Below are positions 8,772 through 16,515 of a stretch of DNA of 64,000 nucleotides, piece by piece. The notes beneath the pieces were generated by a model. The model was not told the origin of the DNA. It worked only from the letters and a program-made list of their open reading frames with translations, and searched no databases. This DNA is from Trebonia sp963836195 (GTDB taxonomy: Bacteria > Actinomycetota > Actinomycetes > Streptosporangiales > Streptosporangiaceae), in the NCBI GenBank assembly GCA_963836195.1, contig CAWIIX010000007.1, forward strand, positions 248,001-312,000, in the 5' to 3' direction. The translations under genes and the position numbers were made by a program. Within the stretch, counting starts at the first letter, position 1. Every line of letters starts with the position of its first letter.

Positions 8772-9833
8772 ATGTATGCGCTCGTCTACCATGGTCCCGG
8801 CCAGAAGGCATGGGAAGAGGTACCCGACCCCGAGATCATCGACGAGGGCGACGCCATCATCCGCGTCGACGCGACCACCATCTGCGGCACTGACCTGCAC
8901 ATCCTGGCTGGCGACGTCCCCGCGGTGCGCGTCGGGACGATCCTCGGTCACGAGGCCGTGGGCACCGTCGACGAGGTCGGCGACGGCGTGCACCGGCTCT
9001 CGCCCGGCGACCGCGTCCTCGTCTCGTGCATCAGCGCGTGCGGCACCTGCCAGTACTGCCGCGAAGGACGGTACGGGCAGTGCCTGGACGAGGGCGGCTG
9101 GGTTCTCGGCCACCACATCAACGGAACCCAGGCCGAGTACGTCCGCGTCCCCTACGCCGACACCTCCACCTACCGGATCCCCGACGGCGTGTCGGACGAG
9201 GCGATGCTGATGCTGGCCGACATCCTGCCCACCGGCTACGAGGTCGGAGTGCTGGCCGGCGGCGTCCGCCCGGGCGACGTGGTGGCCGTCGTGGGCGCCG
9301 GCCCGGTCGGTCTGTCCGCGATCGCCTCCGCGCGGCTGTTCAGCCCCAGCCACATCGTCGCCGTCGACCTGTCCGACGCCCGCCTGGAGGCCGCTCGTCA
9401 CTTCGGCGCCGACGTCACCGTCAACGACGCCCGCGAAGACCCGATGGCCGTGATCAAGGAACTGACCGGGCGGCGCGGCGCGGACGTGGCGATCGAGGCG
9501 GTCGGCACCGCGGCCACCTTCGAGATGGCCGTGCGGCTGGCCCGGCCGGGCGGCCGGATCGCGAACATCGGCGTGCACGGCGGCGCGGCCGCGCTGCACC
9601 TCGAAGAGCAGTGGGCTCGGGACATCACGATCACCACCGGGCTGGTGGACGGCTCGTCCACCCCGACGCTGATGCGGCTGGTCGCCGCCGGGCAGCTCGA
9701 TGCCGCCCAGTTCGTGACCCATCGCTTCGACATGGACGACTTCGAAAAGGCATACGAGGTCTTCGGCAACCCGGCGGCCAGCGCCGCCCTTAAGGTAGTG
9801 CTGACCCGCAGCGAGGGAGGGGAGGGCTCATGA
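8772..9833 (+). CDS. Zinc-dependent alcohol dehydrogenase (MDR superfamily)
   Basis: 353 residues, normal length for a medium-chain dehydrogenase. Catalytic zinc ligands are in TTICGTDLHI (Cys near 38) and ILGHEAVG (His). The structural zinc site is the four-Cys lobe CISACGTCQYCREGRYGQC (about 78-104). The Rossmann motif VVGAGPVGLSAIASA (about 177-191) with acidic VDLSDARLEAA downstream indicates NAD(H) preference. It probably oxidises alcohols or reduces aldehydes under low oxygen; the substrate is unknown. ATG 8772 was chosen because family homology begins there; upstream open frame is antisense to the PNPOx gene. The stop overlaps the next gene's ATG (ATGA), so it is coupled to a CBS-BON gene. 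Confidence 0.9.
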   Translation: MYALVYHGPGQKAWEEVPDPEIIDEGDAIIRVDATTICGTDLHILAGDVPAVRVGTILGHEAVGTVDEVGDGVHRLSPGDRVLVSCISACGTCQYCREGRYGQCLDEGGWVLGHHINGTQAEYVRVPYADTSTYRIPDGVSDEAMLMLADILPTGYEVGVLAGGVRPGDVVAVVGAGPVGLSAIASARLFSPSHIVAVDLSDARLEAARHFGADVTVNDAREDPMAVIKELTGRRGADVAIEAVGTAATFEMAVRLARPGGRIANIGVHGGAAALHLEEQWARDITITTGLVDGSSTPTLMRLVAAGQLDAAQFVTHRFDMDDFEKAYEVFGNPAASAALKVVLTRSEGGEGS

Positions 9834-10522
9834 ACGCCGTCGTCAGGGACGTCATGACACCCAACGTGATTACCGTCAGCAAAGACACGCCGTTCGAGGT
9901 CATCGCCGCCGCCCTGCGTTCATACCGGGTCAGCGCATTCCCGGTGCTTGACGAGGAGTCCCAGGTGATCGGCGTCGTTTCCGAGTCGGACCTGCTGGCG
10001 AAGCTGGCCCTCGGCAACGGAGACGACGGGATGCCGGGCATGATCACCGGGATCCTGCGCCACCAGCAGTTGAAAAAGGCGCACGCGGTCACGGCGACGG
10101 CGCTGATGACGTCCCCCGCGTACACGGTGCGGCCCGAGGACACCGTCGAGCAGGCCGCCCGGATCATGTACCTGCGCAACGTCAAGCGCCTTCCCGTCGT
10201 CGACGCGGACGGGCGGCTGGCCGGGATCGTCAGCCGCGCCGACGTGCTCGCCGTGTACAACCGTACCGACGCCGACATCGCCGAGGAGATCAGGACCGGC
10301 ATCCTGTCGACCGAGACCCCCGCCGATCCCGGCACCTTCGACGTCAGCGTGACGGCCGGCGTGGCGACGATCGTCGGCCGGGCCCAGACCCGCGAGCAAG
10401 CACAGGCCATCATCGGCCGGGCCCGCCACATCCAAGGCGTCGTCGCGGTCCGCGACCGCCTCGACTACCCGCCCCCCGAGCCGGATCCCTTCGACGTCGT
10501 GGCCCGCTCCTCGGTCGACTGA
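9830..10522 (+). CDS. CBS-BON domain protein
   Basis: 230 residues. Two CBS domains (VRDVMTPNVITV to GVVSESDLLAKL, and ALMTSPAYTVRPEDTV to GIVSRADVLAVYNR) are followed by a C-terminal BON domain (about 155-215, TFDVSVTAGVATIVGRA and IQGVVAVRDRLDYPPPE). CBS pairs sense adenine nucleotides; BON domains associate with membranes or phospholipids. The gene overlaps the alcohol dehydrogenase stop by 4 bp and is co-transcribed with it. It is a paralogue of the protein encoded convergently at 10610-11269. Role: probable energy or stress sensor, not specifically known. Confidence 0.88.
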   Translation: MNAVVRDVMTPNVITVSKDTPFEVIAAALRSYRVSAFPVLDEESQVIGVVSESDLLAKLALGNGDDGMPGMITGILRHQQLKKAHAVTATALMTSPAYTVRPEDTVEQAARIMYLRNVKRLPVVDADGRLAGIVSRADVLAVYNRTDADIAEEIRTGILSTETPADPGTFDVSVTAGVATIVGRAQTREQAQAIIGRARHIQGVVAVRDRLDYPPPEPDPFDVVARSSVD

Positions 10523-10609
10523 GGCGACTGGTTCCCCAGTTCCCGCAGGCCGCTCCCTAATCCGGGGTTGGTCTCGTTGTGACCAGAGCGGCGGCCCTGG
10601 CGAGGAACG

Positions 10610-11269
10610 CTAGGACGGCGGGTAACGGAGACGGTCGCGGACGGCCACCACTCCCTCCACGTGCCGGGCGCGGGCGGCGATGGCGCGGCCGAGCTCGGCC
10701 GTCTCCGGGGTGCCCTCGAGGGTTACGATGCCGTTCTCCGCCGTCACCGTGAAGTGCTCAGGATCGGCGCGAAGCTCGTTCGTGATCAGGTTCTCAGTGA
10801 TCTCCCGGCGGATCTCCCCGTCCGGGCGGTCGAAGACCGAGAGCACGTCCGCCCGGCTGATGATCCCGACCAGGCGGCCCGACGCGTCGGTCACCGGAAG
10901 CCGCTTGACCCGGTGGGTGTACATCTGGCGGGCGGCGTGCTCGACCGTGTCCCCGGGTGCGGCCGTCACGGCCGGCTGGGTCATCAGCTCGGCCGCGGTG
11001 ACGGATTCCGCCTTTTCCTGGTCTTCCTGATTCAGGACGCGCGAGGTCATCTCGGGTATCCCGGCGGCCCATCCCGCGTCCAGCGTCTCCTTCGGCAGCA
11101 GGTCGCTCTCCGAGACGACGCCGACCACCCTCCCGTCGTCGTCGACGACCGGAAACGCGCTTACCCGGTGCGAACGCAGGGCGGCGGCGATCTCCTTGAA
11201 CGACGTGCCCCTGTGCACCGCCACCACCCGAGTGGTCATGATCTTCTCCACGGTGGACTTCATGGCCAT
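10610..11269 (-). CDS. CBS-BON domain protein (paralogue)
   Basis: 219 residues with the same order as its neighbour: CBS1 (VEKIMTTRVVAVHRGTSFKEIA to GVVSESDLLPKE), CBS2 (ELMTQPAVTAAPGDTVEHAAR to GIISRADVLSVFDR) and BON (about 155-213, FTVTAENGIVTLEGTPE to GVVAVRDRLRYPPS). It faces the first CBS-BON gene tail to tail across 87 bp. The linker between CBS domains contains EDQEKAESVTAAELMT. Its own promoter region at 11270-11400 carries a DosR-like palindrome, so it is likely induced with the rest of the island. Ligand unknown. Confidence 0.88.
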   Translation of the reverse strand: MAMKSTVEKIMTTRVVAVHRGTSFKEIAAALRSHRVSAFPVVDDDGRVVGVVSESDLLPKETLDAGWAAGIPEMTSRVLNQEDQEKAESVTAAELMTQPAVTAAPGDTVEHAARQMYTHRVKRLPVTDASGRLVGIISRADVLSVFDRPDGEIRREITENLITNELRADPEHFTVTAENGIVTLEGTPETAELGRAIAARARHVEGVVAVRDRLRYPPS

Positions 11270-11331
11270 CCCTCCCCTTCTGCGCTGAGGCTCCAGCCAC
11301 CAACGTTGCCCCGACGGCGGGCCCTATGGCA

Positions 11332-11367
11332 GGGGCCTTCCGCCCATCTGGACGGGACCATCGTCCC
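11332..11367. promoter_or_regulatory. Candidate DevR/DosR-type operators upstream of a CBS-BON gene
   Basis: GGGACCATCGTCCC at 11354-11367 is a perfect GGGAC-N4-GTCCC palindrome, the DevR/DosR core. A degenerate neighbour, GGGGCCTTCCGCCC, lies at 11332-11345 (11 of 14 positions shared with the 8691 site). The pair lies 60-100 bp upstream of the leftward CBS-BON gene starting at 11269. Confidence 0.5.
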
Positions 11368-11937
11368 GATGGACGGGCACGCGACCGCGTGCTCGTCGGC
11401 CCTTCCGCGGCAGCCGACGTGTGGTTTGTCACTATTTGGTGGCCAGAAGCACGCAGTGCCCCACTTCCGCACGGTGCGCGCTCGACGCGGCACGCCGCGT
11501 CATTATGTTTCGGCAATGTGTCGTAAATGCAATTTTCGGGAACTGCATCGACGGGCGTGAAATGTGACCGAGTGGGTACTTCGATGGTCCTACGGCGACC
11601 GCCACAGCCGCCGAGGCCGACCTCCAGGGACGCACCGCTAACCGGGAAACGATGTCATCGTCCCAGCTCAGCGCGGGTTACTCCGGACTTTCGCGCTTTA
11701 CCTAGCATATCGGCATTGGTTGCTGCAAACTAATTGCACCGCCAATGGGCGCGATCACCGCTCGGGCCGCAGCCGTTTCCTGACGGAGCCGTCATACTTC
11801 CCCGACAGCCACGTCAGGTGACGTGGGCGTCATTGTTTGCATTTATTTCTGACCTGTGCCCAAATAGACAGGTGGCAGGCGGAGGCAAGGGAAGCAGCAC
11901 GGGGATCGACGGCCTGGAGGAGAACGGCGACGCGCAT
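11368..11937. other. Intergenic region upstream of the hopanoid operon
   Basis: About 570 bp without a supportable gene. The stretch 11500-11730 is clearly less GC-rich than the surroundings and probably contains the hpnC promoter, but I found no -35/-10 pair I trust. The open frame running into hpnC from 11734 lacks homology before residue 69, so it is treated as non-coding leader. Confidence 0.4.
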
Positions 11938-12819
11938 ATGACCGTCGCGGCCGAGGTCTCGCTGGCGGTTGCGGCCAAGGCGGCGGCGGAGAACTTCCCC
12001 GTCGCCCTGCGCGTGCTGCCCCGGCGCTACCGCGCCCACCTCACCGCCCTCTACGGCTTCGCCCGCCTGGTCGATGACATCGGCGACGAGCCGCTGCCGG
12101 GCCTGCCGGCCGACGTATCGCCGGAGACCGTCACCAAAACCCGCCTGCGGCTCCTCGACGACCTCGCGCTGGACGTGGCGAAGATCTACGACGGCAACGG
12201 CGAGCCCGAGCTCGACGCGATCAGGGCGCTCAAGGTGACCGTCAACGAGTGCGGGGTCCCGCGCCAGCCGCTCGACGACCTCATCCAGGCCAACCGCCAG
12301 GACCAGCTGGTCACCAGGTACGAGACCTACGACGAGCTGAAGCAGTACTGCGAGCTGTCCGCCAACCCGGTCGGACAGGTGGTGCTCGCGATCATGGGAG
12401 CGGCGACGCCGGCCCGGATCACCGCCTCCGATAGCATCTGCACTGCTCTGCAGATCGTCGAGCACACTCAGGACGTGGCCGAGGACCTGGCCAACGACCG
12501 GATCTACCTGCCGCGCGAGGACAGGGAGCGCTTCGGCGTGACCGAACTCGACCTGGCCAAGCCGCGCGCGGAAGCAAACGTCCGGCAGCTGATCAAGTTC
12601 GAGGCAGACCGGGCAGAACAACTGCTTGACGAGGGCGCGCCGCTCGTCGGAACGCTGCGGGGCGCGGCCAGGATCGCCGTCGCCGGCTACCTGGCCGGCG
12701 GCCGCGCCGCCCTCAAGGCGATCGCGGACCAGAACTACGACGTGCTGCAGAGCACGCCGAAACCCGGCCAGGCCGAACGGCTCAAGGCCATGGCCTGGTG
12801 CTACCTGAAGGGGAGGTGA
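11938..12819 (+). CDS. hpnC: Squalene synthase HpnC
   Basis: 293 residues of the trans-isoprenyl diphosphate synthase (squalene/phytoene synthase) family. Aspartate motifs are visible: YGFARLVDDIGDE (about residues 38-50) and the second helix motif QIVEHTQDVAEDLANDRIYLP (about 176-196). In HpnCDE systems HpnC converts hydroxysqualene from HpnD/presqualene diphosphate towards squalene. Several second-motif positions differ from HpnD (HTQDVAED against ILRDVRED), as usual between the two paralogues. ATG 11938 was chosen for its GGAGGAGAAC site and because homology begins here. It is the first gene of an operon continuing without gaps to hpnH; hpnD starts 2 bp after its stop. Confidence 0.92.
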   Translation: MTVAAEVSLAVAAKAAAENFPVALRVLPRRYRAHLTALYGFARLVDDIGDEPLPGLPADVSPETVTKTRLRLLDDLALDVAKIYDGNGEPELDAIRALKVTVNECGVPRQPLDDLIQANRQDQLVTRYETYDELKQYCELSANPVGQVVLAIMGAATPARITASDSICTALQIVEHTQDVAEDLANDRIYLPREDRERFGVTELDLAKPRAEANVRQLIKFEADRAEQLLDEGAPLVGTLRGAARIAVAGYLAGGRAALKAIADQNYDVLQSTPKPGQAERLKAMAWCYLKGR

Positions 12820-12821
12820 CG

Positions 12822-13760
12822 ATGAACACCGACGAGGCATACGAGCAGTGCGAGCGGATCACCTATGAGCAGGCGAGGAACTTCGCCTACGGCATCAGGC
12901 TGCTCCCGCGCGACAAGCGCCGCTCGCTTGCCGCCGTGTACGCGTTCGCCCGCCGCATCGACGACATCGGTGACGGCGACCTTCCCCTCGAGACCAAGGC
13001 AGTCCAGCTCGAGGAGGCCAGGGGCCAGGTCGGCCTGCTGGTAGAGGCGGTCAAGGACACCGCGACGACCGGGGAGGCTCCGCCCGCCTTTGACGGCACC
13101 GACCCGGTGCTGGTCGCGCTGGCCGATACCGGCGCCCGCTTCGACGTCCCGCTGGCGGCGTTCACCGAGCTCATCGACGGCTGCCTGGCCGACGTGAACC
13201 AGGCCAGCTACAAGACGTTCGACGACCTGCTCTGGTACTGCCGCTGCGTGGCCGGCTCGATCGGCCGGCTCTCGCTCGGCATCTACGGCGCCAGCCACCC
13301 GGAGAAGCAGGCCAAGATGGCCGACGACCTCGGCGTCGCGCTGCAGATCACCAACATCCTGCGCGATGTCCGCGAGGACTTCCGCAACAACCGCATCTAC
13401 CTGCCGGCCGAGGACCTGACCAGGTTCGGCATCGAGTTCGCCCCGTTCGGCGAGCCCGAGCCGTTCCCGTCCGAGGCCATGCAGGCCCGGTTCGCGACCC
13501 TGGTGGAGTTCGAGGCGGCCCGCGCCCGCGAGTGGTACGGCTCCGGCCTGCGGCTGCTGGCCACGATCGACCGCCGCAGCGCCGCCTGCACCGGCGCGAT
13601 GGCCGGCATCTACCGCCGCCTCCTGGACCGGATCGCGGCCAACCCGCACGCGGTCCTGGAGGGCCGGATGTCCCTTCCCGGCAGCGAGAAGGCGCTGGTC
13701 GCGGCCGAGGCCCTGGCCGGGCTCGATCGCTGGAAGTACCGCAAGGGGGCCGGCCAGTGA
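12822..13760 (+). CDS. hpnD: Presqualene diphosphate synthase HpnD
   Basis: 312 residues, squalene/phytoene synthase family. The two diphosphate/Mg-binding motifs are intact: YAFARRIDDIGDGDL (about 44-58) and ITNILRDVREDFRNNRIYLP (about 175-195). HpnD condenses two farnesyl diphosphates to presqualene diphosphate, the first step of the HpnCDE route to squalene. The ATG at 12822 follows GGGGAGG with ideal spacing and lies 2 bp after the hpnC stop. The stop overlaps the GTG start of hpnE (GTGA). Cytosolic, membrane-associated by function. Confidence 0.93.
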   Translation: MNTDEAYEQCERITYEQARNFAYGIRLLPRDKRRSLAAVYAFARRIDDIGDGDLPLETKAVQLEEARGQVGLLVEAVKDTATTGEAPPAFDGTDPVLVALADTGARFDVPLAAFTELIDGCLADVNQASYKTFDDLLWYCRCVAGSIGRLSLGIYGASHPEKQAKMADDLGVALQITNILRDVREDFRNNRIYLPAEDLTRFGIEFAPFGEPEPFPSEAMQARFATLVEFEAARAREWYGSGLRLLATIDRRSAACTGAMAGIYRRLLDRIAANPHAVLEGRMSLPGSEKALVAAEALAGLDRWKYRKGAGQ

Positions 13761-15499
13761 GGACCGTGGTGGTCGGCGGCGGGCTGGCCGGCATCACCGC
13801 CGCGATCGCCCTCGCCCAGGCCGGGGCCGAGGTCACGCTGCTGGAGGCGAAGCCCCGGCTGGGCGGCGCCACGATGTCGTTCACCCGCGACGGGCTGGCG
13901 ATCGACACCGGACAGCACGTGTTCCTGCGCTGCTGCACCGCCTACCGGGGCCTGCTCGACCGCCTCGGGATGGCCGCGCACGCCCCGCTGCAGCCCCGCT
14001 TCGACATCGCCGTGGTCTCACCGGAAAAAAGAGCGAGAATGCGGAGGCGTCGCGCCCCCGCGCCTTTCCACCTGCTGCCGGCTCTTCTCGGGTACCCGTT
14101 TCTCAGTTTTTCCGAACGGTCCCGGATTTCACGGGCCGCCCTCGCCTTCAAGCGTCTCAAGGAGGCGGACCCGAAGACCGACGAGATCCGTCTCGGCGAC
14201 TGGCTCGCCGCCCACGGCCAGGACGACAGGACCAGGCGCGTGCTCTGGGACCTGTTCTCCATCTCGTCGCTGAACATCCCGGGCGATGACGCCTCGCTCG
14301 CCCTCGCCGCCGTCGTCGTGAAGACCGGCCTGCTCGGCGACGCGGGCGCGGCCGACATCGGCGTCCCCGCGCTGAGCCTGGGGGAGCTGCACGGCGCCGC
14401 CGCCGCCCGGCTGCTTGACAAGCTGGGCGCGTCGGTGCGCCTGTCGACCAAGGTCGCCGCCATCGAGCGGCAGGGCGACTCAGAGTTCCTCGTCCGCCTC
14501 GGCCGGGCGGCGCCGGGCGGCGGCGCGCTCGATCGGCCGGATGACGACGCCGACGGCGATCGCCTGGACGGCCGTGACGGCGACGGCGCGGACACTGGAG
14601 CCGGCACCGGATCGACCCCCGTCGAGGTGCTGGTCGCCGACGCCGTGGTCCTCGCGGTGCCGCACGAGCAGGCCGCGCGGCTGATCCCGGCCGGCGCCCT
14701 GCCGGCCGAGACGGTGGACGGCTGGGCCGGGCTCGGCGCCGCCCCGATCGTCAACCTTCACGTGCGCTATGACCGCAAGGTGATGGACGTGCCGTTCGCG
14801 GCGGCAGTCGACTCCCCGGTCCAGTGGGTGTTCGACCGGACCAGGATCTCCGGCATGCACGCCCGCGGCGACGACGGCCAGTACCTGGCGGTCTCGCTGT
14901 CGGCGGCCGACCCGTACGTGAACATGTCGGTGGCGGAGCTGCGCGAGATGTTCGTCCCCGCCCTGGCCGCCCTGTTCCCCGAGGCCCGCGCCGCGACCGT
15001 GACCGAGTTCTTCGTCACCAGGGAGCGCCGGGCGACGTTCCGCCAGGTGCCGGGCACGGCCAGGCTCCGCCCGAAGTCGGCCACCGCGCTGCCCGGCCTC
15101 GCGCTGGCCGGCTCGTGGACCGACACCGGCTGGCCGGACACGATGGAGGGCGCCGTCCGCAGCGGCCTCAACGCCGTCATCGCCCTGCACGACCAGCTCG
15201 CCCCGTCGACCCACCCGGCCGCCCCCGCCCCCGCCCCCGGCGTCGCGACCCCGAACGAGCCTCGTGGCCCCCAGGGCCCCATAGAGCGGGCCCGTGGCCC
15301 CCAAGGCCACAACCCGGCCCCTCCGTCGTCGGGAACAAAAGCCGAAAATTCAGGATTTGCCCCTGTTCGGGGGGCCGGGTCAGGAGCTAGCGCAGTGCTT
15401 GAAGCGGACCCAGTGTTTGAAGTCAACGCCGTGGTCGAAGAGGAAACAGTGTCTGAAGTAAACGTCACTGATGAGGATGAGAGGGAGGTGCGCTCGTGA
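13757..15499 (+). CDS. hpnE: Hydroxysqualene dehydroxylase-type FAD oxidoreductase HpnE, extended
   Basis: 580 residues, against about 420-470 for the usual family member. The N terminus RTVVVGGGLAGITAAIALAQAG is a classic FAD Rossmann motif starting at GTG 13757, which overlaps the hpnD stop. HpnE reduces hydroxysqualene to squalene. The C-terminal family motif GLALAGSWTDTGWPDTMEGAVRSG is present (about residues 447-470). Two additions are unusual: an internal Asp/Gly-rich insert at about residues 256-288, and a 100-residue low-complexity tail after about residue 482, first Pro/Ala-rich, then acidic. The tail ends in DEDEREVRS, and the next gene's GTG overlaps its stop. The enzyme call is secure; the role of the extensions is unknown. 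Confidence 0.88.
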   Translation: MRTVVVGGGLAGITAAIALAQAGAEVTLLEAKPRLGGATMSFTRDGLAIDTGQHVFLRCCTAYRGLLDRLGMAAHAPLQPRFDIAVVSPEKRARMRRRRAPAPFHLLPALLGYPFLSFSERSRISRAALAFKRLKEADPKTDEIRLGDWLAAHGQDDRTRRVLWDLFSISSLNIPGDDASLALAAVVVKTGLLGDAGAADIGVPALSLGELHGAAAARLLDKLGASVRLSTKVAAIERQGDSEFLVRLGRAAPGGGALDRPDDDADGDRLDGRDGDGADTGAGTGSTPVEVLVADAVVLAVPHEQAARLIPAGALPAETVDGWAGLGAAPIVNLHVRYDRKVMDVPFAAAVDSPVQWVFDRTRISGMHARGDDGQYLAVSLSAADPYVNMSVAELREMFVPALAALFPEARAATVTEFFVTRERRATFRQVPGTARLRPKSATALPGLALAGSWTDTGWPDTMEGAVRSGLNAVIALHDQLAPSTHPAAPAPAPGVATPNEPRGPQGPIERARGPQGHNPAPPSSGTKAENSGFAPVRGAGSGASAVLEADPVFEVNAVVEEETVSEVNVTDEDEREVRS

Positions 15500-16512
15500 C
15501 GGTAGTGATGCCTGCAGGCGTCGCCGTGGCGCGTGACCTGGTTGGCCCTGCGACGGAGGCCGCGATCAACCGGCTGAGCCCAGGCGTCCGCCGGGTCGCG
15601 GCCTATCACTACGGCCTCGCCGACGCCGAGGGGAACCCGGTCCGGGTCGGCAGCGGCAAGGCGCTGCGCCCCGCCCTAGCGCTGCTCTCCGCCCGCGCCG
15701 CGGGCGTGGCCGCCGAGCGCGGCGTGATGGCCGCGGTCGCGGTCGAGCTCGTGCACAACTTCTCGCTGCTGCACGACGACATCATGGACGGCGACACCGA
15801 GCGGCGGCACCGGCCGACCGCCTGGACCGTGTTCGGCGTCGGCGCGGCGATCCTGGCCGGCGACGCGCTCCTCGCGCTCGCCAACGAGCTGGTGCTCGAG
15901 GACATCGCGCCGGGCGGCCCGTGGGCGGCCCGCTGCCTGTCCACCGCGGTGCAGCGGCTCATCACCGGGCAGAGCGAGGACCTGGCGTTCGAGTCGCGCG
16001 GCGACGTGACCCTGCCCGAGTGCATCGAAATGGCCGGGGACAAGACCGCCGCGCTGATGGCCTGCGCCTGCACGATCGGCGCGGTCCACGTGGGGGCGTC
16101 GCCCGAGCTCGCGATGGGCCTGGCCGAGTTCGGCGGCCACGTCGGCCTGGCGTTCCAGCTCACCGACGACCTGCTCGGCATCTGGGGGGCGACCGAGGTG
16201 ACCGGCAAGCCGGTCATGGCCGACCTCCGCGCCCGCAAGAAGTCGCTCCCGGTGGTGGCCGCGCTGACCAGCGGCACCCCCGAGGCCCTCGAGCTCAAGG
16301 CGCTTCTCGCCCGCGAAGACGAGCTGTCGGAGGACGACCTGACCCGCGCGGCCGACCTGATCGTCGCCGCCGGCGGCAAGGCGTGGGCCGAGAAGGAGGC
16401 CGACGACCGCCTCGCGGCCGCGGCCGCGTCGCTCGACGGCATCGGCGTCCCGGCCGACGTCCGGGCCGAGTTCATCGCCATCGCCGAGTTCATCACCGCG
16501 AGGCAGTGGTAA
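15496..16512 (+). CDS. Polyprenyl (farnesyl-type) diphosphate synthase
   Basis: 338 residues of the trans-isoprenyl diphosphate synthase family. The first Asp-rich motif is LLHDDIMDGDTERRHRPT (about residues 92-109) and the second is FQLTDDLLGIWG (about 219-230). In hopanoid operons this enzyme makes the C15 farnesyl diphosphate used by HpnD. Chain length cannot be fixed from sequence alone, and geranylgeranyl diphosphate is an alternative. The GTG start at 15496 overlaps the hpnE stop (GTGA); the next gene, shc, starts 3 bp after its TAA stop. Soluble cytosolic enzyme. Confidence 0.88.
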   Translation: MTVVMPAGVAVARDLVGPATEAAINRLSPGVRRVAAYHYGLADAEGNPVRVGSGKALRPALALLSARAAGVAAERGVMAAVAVELVHNFSLLHDDIMDGDTERRHRPTAWTVFGVGAAILAGDALLALANELVLEDIAPGGPWAARCLSTAVQRLITGQSEDLAFESRGDVTLPECIEMAGDKTAALMACACTIGAVHVGASPELAMGLAEFGGHVGLAFQLTDDLLGIWGATEVTGKPVMADLRARKKSLPVVAALTSGTPEALELKALLAREDELSEDDLTRAADLIVAAGGKAWAEKEADDRLAAAAASLDGIGVPADVRAEFIAIAEFITARQW

Positions 16513-16515
16513 CCG

